A stretch of 14,701 bases of DNA from Ruminococcaceae bacterium UBA2854 (GCA_002350765.1 DEFK01000005.1:1-14701), one strand, 5' to 3'. Positions 1-6,755 are shown, counted from the stretch's first letter. Numbers and translations: made by a program. Notes: generated by a model from the letters alone, not told the origin.

Positions 1-28
1 CTTTTAATAGTTAGTCTTTCTGAAAAGT

Positions 29-59
29 ATTATAAACTATTTCATTATAGTAGTGTCAA
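29..59 (-). promoter_or_regulatory. possible promoter reading out of the left edge
   Basis: On the minus strand TTGACA (59-54) is followed after 19 bases by TATAAT (34-29). Both boxes are consensus, but the spacing is 2 bases longer than ideal. It would start transcription near position 22 and serve a gene beyond the left edge. Confidence 0.35.
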
Positions 60-135
60 AAAACAAGAAAAAAGTTTCAATTTTTAAATAAATAACTTCA
101 CTTTTGTATAGTTGCACAAAAACAAAGTGGGTTTT

Positions 136-164
136 TTGTATAAGTTAACATGCTAAATTATAAT
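136..164 (+). promoter_or_regulatory. sigma-A type promoter for candidate RNA
   Basis: TTGTAT (136-141), a 17-base spacer and a perfect TATAAT (159-164) on the plus strand. The predicted start is near 171, just before the inverted repeat that begins at 177. No reading frame with a ribosome site follows, so the product would be an RNA. Confidence 0.5.
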
Positions 165-170
165 ACAAAT

Positions 171-270
171 TTAGATCCGCCGTTGATGAACATAGGTAAA
201 TAATAATACTTTTCCATAGGCGGCTTTGGAAAGATTTCATATACTCTCTAACATCATCAACGACGGGGTT
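171..270 (+). ncRNA. candidate structured RNA (about 100 nt)
   Basis: A 13-base inverted repeat (177-189 with 254-266, one mismatch) closes a domain of about 90 nt. Inside lies a hairpin with arms 211-216 (tttcca) and 227-232 (tggaaa). The loop of that hairpin contains ggcgg (219-223), which can also pair with ccgcc (177-181), so two exclusive folds exist. A good promoter sits at the right distance upstream. The single mismatch is C-A on the plus strand but a G-U wobble on the minus strand, which leaves orientation open. No clear terminator follows. It could also be a small terminal-repeat element. I do not recognise a known RNA family. Confidence 0.35.
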
Positions 271-458
271 AAAAATTCTGAGAACTGAGAACTGATTACT
301 GTGAACTGCAATACAGTCCCCCGGAGCGTTTTCTTAACGGTAGCGTTGCGACCGCCGCCTGCGGCGGATTAAGGGAGCAAAAGCGCTGTGCAAAATAAGG
401 AGTGTCACAAGCCCGCTCTTAGGGCGAAGTGAGACGACTATATTTTGTACTGGACGCC

Positions 459-475
459 TTCGAATCCCTCTCTCT
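459..475 (+). repeat. tRNA-Ser 3'-end fragment, inverted copy
   Basis: Seventeen bases (ttcgaatccctctctct) match the T-arm and acceptor sequence of tRNA-Ser but lie on the opposite strand from the real gene. A second fragment in gene orientation (ggcgcagagagag, 491-503) follows 15 bases later, and a third copy of the T-arm sequence lies at 621-636. None is a complete tRNA. Confidence 0.65.
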
Positions 476-584
476 AATTGCTTCGCAATCGGCGCAGAGA
501 GAGTATATTCATCTATGCGAGAACTTTCATCTCGAACCTTGGGACGTGTTGTGGAGCTATGCCGTTCATAAACGCTCCTCCCTA

Positions 585-607
585 AAAACGCTCCCCCGGA
601 GCGTTTT
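585..607 (+). terminator. terminator-like hairpin
   Basis: Arms 585-594 and 598-607 pair over 10 bases around a CCC loop, and the 3' arm ends in TTTT. The shape fits an intrinsic terminator, but no gene clearly ends here on either strand. Confidence 0.35.
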
Positions 608-642
608 CTTAACGGTCGGCTTCGAATCCCTCTCTCAGCTAT

Positions 643-678
643 AAAAAACAAGACACCCGTTCGGGTGTCTTGTTTTTT
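643..678 (-). terminator. intrinsic terminator of tRNA-Ser
   Basis: A perfect 16-bp inverted repeat (643-658 with 663-678) with a 4-base loop and runs of six A and six T at its outer ends. It begins 3 bases past the CCA end of tRNA-Ser on the minus strand. By symmetry it can stop transcription from either side. Confidence 0.85.
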
Positions 679-680
679 AA

Positions 681-773
681 TGGCGCAGAGAGAGGGATTC
701 GAACCCTCGGTACGGTGATTACCGTACACATGATTTCCAATCATGCTCCTTCGGCCAGCTCGGACATCTCTGC
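681..773 (-). tRNA. tRNA-Ser(GGA)
   Basis: This is a class II tRNA of 93 nt including an encoded CCA. The acceptor arms are GCAGAGA (773-767) and TCTCTGC (691-685) with G as discriminator base. The anticodon loop TTGGAAA lies inside the stem CATGA/TCATG, giving anticodon GGA, which reads serine UCC/UCU codons. A long variable arm (GTACGGT paired with ACCGTAC) is typical of tRNA-Ser. It has its own promoter (789-817) and terminator (643-678). Pieces of its 3' half recur downstream at 459-503 and 621-636, as seen where elements have used a tRNA end as an attachment site. Confidence 0.97.
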
Positions 774-788
774 TTATCGACCTCGACT

Positions 789-817
789 ATTATATATCAA
801 TAATGAAGAAAAATCAA
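789..817 (-). promoter_or_regulatory. promoter of tRNA-Ser
   Basis: On the minus strand TTGATT (817-812), a 17-base spacer and a perfect TATAAT (794-789). The -10 box ends 15 bases before the tRNA 5' end at 773. The -35 box begins 4 bases past the stop of the DUF2344 gene, so the tRNA need not depend on read-through from the operon. Confidence 0.75.
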
Positions 818-820
818 GTT

Positions 821-1480
821 TTATTTGAAACTTTTTAGATTTTTATTTAACATATCGGTTTTTACAACGTCAAAACACACGTCGATATCGTAATATCTCT
901 CTATAGCTTTCTCTATAAGAAGCGGATTTATATTAGTAACGCTGCCTGCTGGTAAGGTAATATTAAGAATCGCGCCGCCTATATTACGCTCAAGCTTATA
1001 ATTATCGAGATACTGCTTTATATCAATCTCTCGTATACCTTTCTTTTTAGTCTTTTTCTCGACTAAAACCTCGTCTTTATTAAAAAGCTCGTTTGTAATA
1101 TTATAAACCTCGTCAGCGCTTATATCCTCGCTCGTAATTTTAATTCTGAACACGGCGTAGGTTATTTCCTTAGCTTTCATCACGGGCTCGGTTACGTCAA
1201 ACACTCTTACTCCCTCGGGAAGGCTTTTATTAAGGTTGTCTTTTATTTCTTTAAAAGAATAATCCTCAAGCAGTCTTATATCCATACACTCGCGCTTACC
1301 CTCGAAGCCTAAAGAAAGCGGTAACGGAAAAGTCGCGTACGGATGAACATGGAAGCCCTCGGTATGCCATATCGGTATTCTGCTTTTATGGAGCGCTCTA
1401 AGCATACAGCGGTTCAAGTCAAGATGTGAGATATATTTACACTCGTCTTTTTTAGTAAACCATACTCTAACGTCTTTCAA
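821..1480 (-). CDS. TIGR03936-family (DUF2344) radical SAM-linked protein
   Basis: The 219-residue product matches the family usually encoded beside, or fused to, TIGR03960 radical SAM proteins. Visible signatures are the N-terminal KYISHLDLNRCMLRALHKS and EGFHVHPYATFPLPLSLGFEG segments. The biochemical role of the family is not known to me; association with RNA or ribosome-related genes is inferred from its usual neighbourhood. I chose the TTG at 1480 because GGAGG (1493-1489) lies 8 bases upstream and the family begins at this point. The GTG at 1489 overlaps the ribosome site itself. The gene overlaps the radical SAM gene by 14 bp, so the two are probably translationally coupled. The rng, rplU and rpmA genes that often follow in Clostridia are absent; a tRNA gene follows instead. 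Confidence 0.9.
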   Translation of the reverse strand: MKDVRVWFTKKDECKYISHLDLNRCMLRALHKSRIPIWHTEGFHVHPYATFPLPLSLGFEGKRECMDIRLLEDYSFKEIKDNLNKSLPEGVRVFDVTEPVMKAKEITYAVFRIKITSEDISADEVYNITNELFNKDEVLVEKKTKKKGIREIDIKQYLDNYKLERNIGGAILNITLPAGSVTNINPLLIEKAIERYYDIDVCFDVVKTDMLNKNLKSFK

Positions 1481-3311
1481 AGCACACACCTCCGCCGTAT
1501 CTGTTAGCTCCGCAATTAGAGCATTTCTGCCTGCAATTCGGCGTAGTTGTATCCTGATACGCCTTTTCGCACTCTTTTTTAAGGAACTCCTTACTTACAC
1601 CGTAGTCTAAAAAGTCCCAAGGCAGGATTTCATCGAAGCTTCTTTCTCTGCACGCGTAAAAATCGGGATCTATACCGCATTCGTCAAATATCTCAAGCCA
1701 CTTTTCGAGCGAAAAGCAATCGTTCCAGCCATCGAAATGGAAGCCTTTTTCAAGCGCCTTTTCCATAACCTTACACAGCCTGCGGTCGCCACGGGCAAAT
1801 ACAGCCTCGAGATAGCTTGTATCGGCGTCGTGGTAATTATAATTAACCTTTTTGGTAGTTATAGTTTCTTTAAGGTGGATTTGCTTATCCATTAGCTCCT
1901 TGCGCGAATTTTGCGGGAACCACTGGAACGGAGTAAACGGCTTAGGTACAAATGACGCGGTTGAAATTGTCACCATAACGCCCTTACCCTTTGGCTTATT
2001 CTCGCAGCGGTAAAAGGTATCTACTACCTTCTGCGATAAATGCGCGATCCCCTCTACATCCTCGTAGGTTTCTGTCGGAAGTCCAATCATAAAGTAGAGT
2101 TTAACCTTAGTCCAGCCCGCGTTAAAGGATTTCGAGCACGTTTCCATAAGCTCGTCCTCAAACACATTTTTATTAATAACATCGCGCAGACGCTGTGTAC
2201 CCGCTTCGGGAGCAAAGGTCAGTCCGCTTTTGCGTACTGTATTTATTTTATTTAAAATATCGTCGCTGAATCCGTCAACCCTTAGCGACGGCAGGGATAA
2301 ACTAACCTTATCGTCAACCGACCACTCGGTAAGCTTATCTAAAAGATTTACAATTTTAGTATAATCCGACGAGCTCAACGAGGATAAACTAACCTCGTCG
2401 TAGCCAGTATTATTACACAGAGCATGGCATTGTTTATCTATTACGTCAATGGACTTTTCGCGTACGGGACGATATAAAAATCCCGCCTGGCAGAATCTGC
2501 ACCCTCTTATACAGCCCCTGAATATTTCCGAAACAGCTCTGTCGTGTACTATTTCTATATTAGGAACTACGAAATTTTCGGGATAATAGCTCTCGTCCAT
2601 ATTGAGCATAAGGCGTTTTTCGACAACAGCGGGAGCGTTATCCTTAGGAGTAAAGCTTTTAATCGTTCCGTCGTCGTTATAATCGACATCATATAAGGCG
2701 GGTACGTATACACCCTTAATCTGAGCCGCTTCTTTTAAAAACTCGGCTTTGGATTTATTCTCCTGTTTGCATTTTCTATAGAGCTCTATAACCTCTAAAT
2801 CAACTTCCTCTCCCTCGCCGATAAAGAAAATATCAACAAAATCCGCGAGCGGTTCGGGATTGCAGGCGCAGGGACCTCCCGCGACTACAATCTGTTTAAG
2901 CTCTTTTCGGTCCTCGGATCTTACAGGGATACCCGCGAGCTTCAGCATATTAAGCACATTGGTAAAGCTCAGCTCATATTGAAGTGTAAAGCCAATAAAG
3001 TCAAAATCAATAATAGGCTCTCCGCTTTCAAGCGCGAAAAGCGGGATATTACGCTCCAGCATAATCTCTTCCATATCAAGCCAAGGCGCGAAAACACGCT
3101 CGCACCAGATATAAGGAACATCATTAAACAGGCTGTAGAGAATCTTCATTCCGAGATGCGACATTCCTATTTCGTATGTATCGGGAAAGCAAAAAGCGAA
3201 TCTAACGTCAACATCTTCTTTATTCTTTACGACAGAATTCATCTCACCGCCGACATAACGCCCTGGCTTTTGAACCTTTAAAAGTATTTTTTCTACATCC
3301 TTGTTAATCAT
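1467..3311 (-). CDS. TIGR03960-family B12-binding-type radical SAM protein
   Basis: A 614-residue protein of the uncharacterised TIGR03960 family. Residues about 1-200 form the family's B12-binding-like N-terminal region (GRYVGGEMNSVVK, FPDTYEIGMSHLG, VVAGGPCACNPEPLADFVD). The radical SAM cluster motif CxxxCxxC is visible as CIRGCRFC (Cys267, 271, 274), so a 4Fe-4S cluster and S-adenosylmethionine chemistry are expected. A second cysteine group near the C-terminus (NCRQKCSNCG, plus a final Cys) may bind another cluster or metal. Substrate and reaction are unknown to me. The ATG at 3311 is preferred to one at 3338 because GGAGG lies 4 bases upstream and the family starts with a short stretch like INKDVEKILLKVQKPGRYVG. 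It starts 10 bases after the M50 protease stop and overlaps the DUF2344 gene. Confidence 0.92.
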   Translation of the reverse strand: MINKDVEKILLKVQKPGRYVGGEMNSVVKNKEDVDVRFAFCFPDTYEIGMSHLGMKILYSLFNDVPYIWCERVFAPWLDMEEIMLERNIPLFALESGEPIIDFDFIGFTLQYELSFTNVLNMLKLAGIPVRSEDRKELKQIVVAGGPCACNPEPLADFVDIFFIGEGEEVDLEVIELYRKCKQENKSKAEFLKEAAQIKGVYVPALYDVDYNDDGTIKSFTPKDNAPAVVEKRLMLNMDESYYPENFVVPNIEIVHDRAVSEIFRGCIRGCRFCQAGFLYRPVREKSIDVIDKQCHALCNNTGYDEVSLSSLSSSDYTKIVNLLDKLTEWSVDDKVSLSLPSLRVDGFSDDILNKINTVRKSGLTFAPEAGTQRLRDVINKNVFEDELMETCSKSFNAGWTKVKLYFMIGLPTETYEDVEGIAHLSQKVVDTFYRCENKPKGKGVMVTISTASFVPKPFTPFQWFPQNSRKELMDKQIHLKETITTKKVNYNYHDADTSYLEAVFARGDRRLCKVMEKALEKGFHFDGWNDCFSLEKWLEIFDECGIDPDFYACRERSFDEILPWDFLDYGVSKEFLKKECEKAYQDTTTPNCRQKCSNCGANRYGGGVCFERR

Positions 3312-3321
3312 AAATCCTCCG

Positions 3322-3909
3322 TCAGAGATATTTTTCATCCCTAATAAAAAGAGTAAACACTAAATATAAAGCTATAAACAGCAGAGAAAAGTTGTATTTT
3401 GAATACAACAATACGAGTATACCGATTAAAAGCAGCGGAAAAGCGATTATAATTGTTATAATATCAATTACTTTCGCCGAAAATTCCGCGTTATAACGTT
3501 TTAATAAAAAAAGATATATAATCTGTCCGCCGTCTAAAGTCGCGGCAGGAAGTAAATTAAAAAGTCCTACGAACAGATTTACAAAAGCAAAATTATTATA
3601 AACTCTATATAAAATAATAAAGCATATTATATTAAACGCAGGTCCCGCGAGAGTAATTATAACATCCTTGTAAAAACAGGTGCTAAATCTTTCTCTTTCG
3701 ATAATCTTAATATTAAAAATCTTAATATCAATACCGTCAGGATTTTTCTTTAAAAGAAACATAAAAGATAAATGCCCGAGCTCGTGGATTATAACAGCTA
3801 TAATACAAAGAGAATAGTTAGTAAAACAACCGCTTATAATCATTATCGAGAAAACAGCTAACGCGGGAAATGAGATACTAATATAAAAACTATTTATTCT
3901 CAACCGCAT
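3322..3909 (-). CDS. M50 site-2 protease, SpoIVFB-like
   Basis: A 195-residue, highly hydrophobic integral membrane zinc protease. The metal-binding HELGH is at residues 42-46 within a membrane segment. AGP (88-90) and NLLPAATLDGG (118-128) give the second family signature with the third zinc ligand Asp126. Further hydrophobic segments lie near 10-30, 90-101, 147-170 and 173-189. The family cuts substrates inside the membrane; SpoIVFB of Bacillus activates pro-sigma-K. The gene overlaps the preceding membrane-protein gene by 20 bp and precedes the radical SAM pair. That position matches spoIVFB in orders where spoIVFA-spoIVFB lead into rplU-rpmA. No strong ribosome site precedes the ATG at 3909, which fits translational coupling. 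Whether it acts in sporulation is inference. Confidence 0.85.
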   Translation of the reverse strand: MRLRINSFYISISFPALAVFSIMIISGCFTNYSLCIIAVIIHELGHLSFMFLLKKNPDGIDIKIFNIKIIERERFSTCFYKDVIITLAGPAFNIICFIILYRVYNNFAFVNLFVGLFNLLPAATLDGGQIIYLFLLKRYNAEFSAKVIDIITIIIAFPLLLIGILVLLYSKYNFSLLFIALYLVFTLFIRDEKYL

Positions 3910-4228
3910 TTATTATTTTATCCAGGCTGAATTCCTTAAAGGTTTCGGAAATTATTATTTCATTATTCAGGTTATCTTCGTACCACTTGTAAATACTGTT
4001 AAAAACTCCGATGTCGATAGACTTTAGTGCGTACAGCGATAAAAAAGCAACAGCGCAAATTATAATCTGAATAATTAAAACCATAGGCTTACCCGAAGCT
4101 TTCTTTTTCTTCTCGGGTATAGCTTCTTCATTTTCTTCGTTATTATCCGTACTTACCCTCTCAAAGGTTTCGGGATTATATACGGGTTTCCAATCGTCCT
4201 TATAATATACGGTTTCGGGATTGTCCAT
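3890..4228 (-). CDS. small single-pass membrane protein in the SpoIVFA position
   Basis: A 112-residue product that I do not recognise by sequence. Residues 1-47 are charged and contain a lysine-rich stretch just before one membrane helix (about 49-66, PMVLIIQIIICAVAFLSL). About 40 residues follow on the outer side, so the topology is N-inside. The ATG at 4228 is chosen because AGGTG lies 5 bases upstream; a TTG at 4243 would start upstream of this site. The gene overlaps the M50 protease by 20 bp. In Bacillus, SpoIVFA is a one-helix protein encoded just before SpoIVFB and controls it. This protein has the same place and topology but lacks the M23-like domain, so a partner role is inference only. 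Its ribosome site is buried in a hairpin (4231-4262). Confidence 0.75.
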   Translation of the reverse strand: MDNPETVYYKDDWKPVYNPETFERVSTDNNEENEEAIPEKKKKASGKPMVLIIQIIICAVAFLSLYALKSIDIGVFNSIYKWYEDNLNNEIIISETFKEFSLDKIINAVENK

Positions 4229-4230
4229 AA

Positions 4231-4262
4231 TATCACCTCGCAAAATTATATGCGAGGCGATA
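4231..4262 (-). promoter_or_regulatory. hairpin occluding a ribosome binding site
   Basis: On the minus strand TATCGCCTCGC (4262-4252) pairs with GCGAGGTGATA (4241-4231): 11 pairs with one G-U and a 10-base loop. The 3' arm contains the whole ribosome site of the gene that starts at 4228. No T run follows, so it is not an intrinsic terminator. It lies 11 bases after the MATE stop and could reduce or regulate translation of the downstream gene. Confidence 0.6.
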
Positions 4263-4273
4263 ATTATTTTTGA

Positions 4274-5647
4274 CTATTTCTCATCAAGTTTTTTGAAATC
4301 GGTTTTCGCAAGCTGAATGAACAGAACGAACGCGAGAATCATCGAGCCGATTTCCGCAAGCGGGAATGCCGCCCAAATCTGATTTTCATAACCTAGCACC
4401 TTGGAAATTATAAATGCGATCGGAAGTATAAAAATCAACTGTCGCGTAAACGAAAGAATAAGAGCTCTCATTCCCTTACCTGTAGCCTGGAATAAGGAAA
4501 TAAAGATAATACCGATTGCCGCGGGGATAAAGCAGATGCAGATTGTTCTGAACGCGGCAACACCCGTATTCATAAGCTCCTGATTCTCGCTGTTAAACAT
4601 AGAAATAAGCTTATCGGGGATTGTTAAGAACAGCGTTGTTCCAATCAGCATTATTACAAGCGCGATTATAAATCCGCATTTCATAGCGGAATAAATTCTC
4701 TTTTTATTCTTAGCGCCGTAGTTAAAGCCCATTACGGGTAAAAGTCCCTGGTTAAGACCGAAGCAAGGCATAAACACAAAGCTTTGCAGTTTAAAGTATA
4801 TACCAAGTACCGTAACGCCGATTTCGTTTAGCATAGCGTTCATACCAAGAAGCATAAACGAGGAAATCGACTGCATTATTATCGAAGGAAAGCCTACTGA
4901 GTAGATATTTTTTACTGTCGAAAGCTCAAACCTGAATCCCTTAAAGGTAACTTTTACCTTGTTTTTCTTAAAGAAAATAATACATAACGCGAATACCATC
5001 GCTACACACTGTCCCAAAACAGTAGCGATAGCGGCTCCCATAACCTCGAGTTTCGGGAAAGGTCCTATACCGTAGATAAACAGCGGATCCAGTATTAGAT
5101 TTGTTACCGCGCCCGAAAGCTGGAAAAGCATAGGAAATATCATATCTCCCGTAGCCTGGAGAGATTTCTCTATGCTGCTCTGAACAAGCGGAAACAACGC
5201 GCAGCAAAGAACAATCGTCAGATACTGATAGCCGTACTCGTAGGTTTTACCCGTACATCCGTATACATTCAGATACGGCGATACGGCGAATAATCCGACA
5301 AATATAAATACTATCCAGGTACAAACCGCTAAAATCAGTCCGTGAGTAGCGGCGCTGTCAGCTTCTTTCTGAAGTCCTGCGCCGAGACGGCGTGATATAA
5401 GCGAGTTGCTTCCTACCGCTGTACCGACAGCGAATGAAATCATAAGCATCTGCAGCGGGAAAGCGTACGAAATAGCGTTAAGTCCCGTTTCACCGTAAAC
5501 GGGGATATTACCTACAAATATACTGTCTACGACATTATAAAGCGCCATAACCGTCATTGAGAACATAGCGGGCAGCGACATAGACAATATAAGCGGGAAC
5601 ATCGGCGCGTATCCCATTTTATTCCCCTTTTTAACCTGTTCACTCAT
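4274..5647 (-). CDS. MATE family multidrug exporter
   Basis: A 457-residue integral membrane protein of the MATE family (COG0534), which exports drugs or other cationic compounds using sodium or proton gradients. The N-terminal segment (FPLILSMSLPAMFSMTVMALYNVVDSIFVG) is typical, as is the halfway repeat with GFPSIIMQSISSF and LNQGLLPVMGFNYGAKNKKR. About twelve hydrophobic segments are spread through its length, and the length is normal for the family. The ATG at 5647 has only a distant GG ribosome site. An internal ATG at 5617 has a better AAGGGG six bases upstream, so the true start may be ten codons later. It follows the VanZ-like gene by 22 bases and is probably transcribed from that gene's promoter. 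The substrate cannot be told from sequence. Confidence 0.93.
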   Translation of the reverse strand: MSEQVKKGNKMGYAPMFPLILSMSLPAMFSMTVMALYNVVDSIFVGNIPVYGETGLNAISYAFPLQMLMISFAVGTAVGSNSLISRRLGAGLQKEADSAATHGLILAVCTWIVFIFVGLFAVSPYLNVYGCTGKTYEYGYQYLTIVLCCALFPLVQSSIEKSLQATGDMIFPMLFQLSGAVTNLILDPLFIYGIGPFPKLEVMGAAIATVLGQCVAMVFALCIIFFKKNKVKVTFKGFRFELSTVKNIYSVGFPSIIMQSISSFMLLGMNAMLNEIGVTVLGIYFKLQSFVFMPCFGLNQGLLPVMGFNYGAKNKKRIYSAMKCGFIIALVIMLIGTTLFLTIPDKLISMFNSENQELMNTGVAAFRTICICFIPAAIGIIFISLFQATGKGMRALILSFTRQLIFILPIAFIISKVLGYENQIWAAFPLAEIGSMILAFVLFIQLAKTDFKKLDEK

Positions 5648-5669
5648 TATAAAACATACCTTTCAAATT

Positions 5670-6143
5670 CTATTTAGCTTTTTTAAATAATCTTACTATC
5701 GCGAATATAATCAGAAAGATTATAACTCCCGTCACCGCGCCGCAGAAATCGAGCGCGACATCCGTTACCTCAGCCGAACGGCCTTTTGAGCCGATTTGTA
5801 CAAGCTCGTCAATTACAGCCGTAGCTAAACACACAAAGCCTATCGGCATAAGATTTCTGATAATCTTTTTATTGTTAAGATAAGCGCTCCATAATGTCAA
5901 AAGACCTAAAAGCGCGAATTCGCAAAAATGCGCGGATTTACGTATTATATGGTCTGTCAGCTCGAGAGTAAAGCCGAGTCCTTTTAGAAGATTTACCACA
6001 AATAACAATACGTTGGTGCTTTCTACGGTAGACTCCTCAGCCGTTAAGGTAGAATGCCACCATATAAAAATTATGTATAAACCCGTAATAACGAGCATAA
6101 TTATTGAAAAAACGCTGTGTTTGTGGATTTTACTTTTACTCAT
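5670..6143 (-). CDS. VanZ family membrane protein
   Basis: A 157-residue protein of the VanZ-like family (PF04892). Hydrophobic segments lie near residues 11-29, 44-55, 75-89, 97-112 and 131-153. Family signatures are visible: RKSAHFCEFALLGLL (68-82) and DELVQIGSKGRSAEVTDVALDFCGAV. VanZ from vancomycin-resistance elements gives low-level teicoplanin resistance, but chromosomal members are common in Clostridia and no van cluster is present here, so resistance should not be assumed. The ATG at 6143 has AGG eight bases upstream. It is the first gene of the leftward unit, behind a strong promoter at 6173-6201. Confidence 0.9.
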   Translation of the reverse strand: MSKSKIHKHSVFSIIMLVITGLYIIFIWWHSTLTAEESTVESTNVLLFVVNLLKGLGFTLELTDHIIRKSAHFCEFALLGLLTLWSAYLNNKKIIRNLMPIGFVCLATAVIDELVQIGSKGRSAEVTDVALDFCGAVTGVIIFLIIFAIVRLFKKAK

Positions 6144-6172
6144 TCATAATACCTCATTTATTTATCCTTATT

Positions 6173-6201
6173 ATTTTACAATTTATTTAATAATAAGTCA
6201 A
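6173..6201 (-). promoter_or_regulatory. promoter of the vanZ-like/MATE unit
   Basis: On the minus strand TTGACT (6201-6196), a 17-base spacer and TAAAAT (6178-6173) form a near-consensus sigma-A promoter. Its -10 box lies about 30 bases before the VanZ-like start. It is divergent from the promoter at 6211-6239. Confidence 0.75.
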
Positions 6202-6210
6202 TTACAGAGG

Positions 6211-6239
6211 TTGAAAAATTTTTATTTCTAATGTATAAT
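6211..6239 (+). promoter_or_regulatory. promoter of the export protein and FAD oxidoreductase unit
   Basis: TTGAAA (6211-6216), a 17-base spacer and a perfect TATAAT (6234-6239). The -10 box lies 31 bases before the ATG at 6271. It stands back to back with the leftward promoter at 6173-6201, 9 bases apart. Confidence 0.8.
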
Positions 6240-6270
6240 ATCACAGTAAAATAAATTATTTGGAGTAATT

Positions 6271-6750
6271 ATGTATAAGTATTTATTAGTATTTTTGATT
6301 TCAATGGTTCCTATAGTTGAACTCAGAGGAGCGCTTCCTATCGGAATAGGAATGGGACTTAATCCGTTAGCCTGCTATATTATCTGTATTCTCGGTAATA
6401 TGCTTCCCGTACCTTTTATCTTTTTCTTCGCGAGAAAAGTTCTTATCTGGGGTAAGGACAAGAAATATATCGGAAAATTCTTTACATTCTGCTATGAAAA
6501 AGGTGAAAAAGGCGGAGAAAAGCTTAAAGGTAAATCAGGTAACGGTATGGGAATATATATAGCCCTGTTACTGTTCGTCGGAATTCCGCTTCCCGGTACA
6601 GGCGCGTGGACAGGTACATTAGCCGCGAGCTTTCTTGACCTGGATTTTAAAAAGAGCGTTATCGCCTGTATGGGCGGAGTGCTTTTAGCGGGAATTATTA
6701 TGGGACTTGCGAGTATGGGAGTATTCGGAGCTATAGGCGCAATATTTTAA
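6271..6750 (+). CDS. small multidrug export protein family (COG2426)
   Basis: A 159-residue membrane protein of the small multi-drug export family (PF06695). Signatures are the N-terminal VPIVELRGALPIGIGMGLNP, the LGNMLPVPFIFFFARKVL segment, and the GIPLPGTGAWTGTLAAS motif near residues 103-119. There are about four hydrophobic segments around a basic, glycine-rich cytoplasmic loop (residues 64-91). Despite the family name, transport function is poorly proven. The ribosome site GGAG lies just upstream of the ATG. A weak hairpin (6756-6775) separates it from the oxidoreductase genes, which probably still receive read-through. Confidence 0.9.
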   Translation: MYKYLLVFLISMVPIVELRGALPIGIGMGLNPLACYIICILGNMLPVPFIFFFARKVLIWGKDKKYIGKFFTFCYEKGEKGGEKLKGKSGNGMGIYIALLLFVGIPLPGTGAWTGTLAASFLDLDFKKSVIACMGGVLLAGIIMGLASMGVFGAIGAIF

Positions 6751-6755
6751 AAATC

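Larger units (their letters stand above)
317..616. repeat. 25-bp direct repeat, two copies
   Basis: The 25 bases at 317-341 recur exactly at 592-616 (core ccggagcgttttcttaacgg). The right copy is preceded by its own complement (585-594), making a hairpin; the left copy is not. The copies bracket 250 bp that contain tRNA-Ser 3'-end fragments, which suggests duplication or insertion scars next to the tRNA gene. Confidence 0.7.
1..642. other. gene-free stretch left of tRNA-Ser
   Basis: I find no credible protein gene here. Open frames across 334-744 are frames through tRNA and hairpin sequence and lack a ribosome site. The stretch holds a possible leftward promoter (29-59), a plus-strand promoter (136-164) leading into a large inverted repeat (177-266), short repeats of agaactg near 281-308, a GC-rich hairpin at 352-367, a 25-bp direct repeat (317-341 and 592-616), copies of the tRNA-Ser 3' end (459-475, 491-503, 621-636) and a terminator-like hairpin (585-607). 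It reads as a non-coding, repeat-collecting gap. Confidence 0.6.

Noticed and set aside
279..308. Short agaactg repeats as a protein-binding array
   Set aside because: There are only two tandem copies and one diverged copy with irregular spacing. Similar simple repeats (aaaaggt) occur near 11274-11290, so slippage is more likely.
334..744. Open frame of 136 codons on the minus strand
   Set aside because: It runs through tRNA-Ser, its terminator and tRNA fragments, is low-complexity and arginine-rich, and has no ribosome site.
5670..6143. Glycopeptide resistance from the VanZ-like gene
   Set aside because: No vanH, vanA or vanX genes or regulators are present, and lone VanZ-like genes are common in Clostridia.
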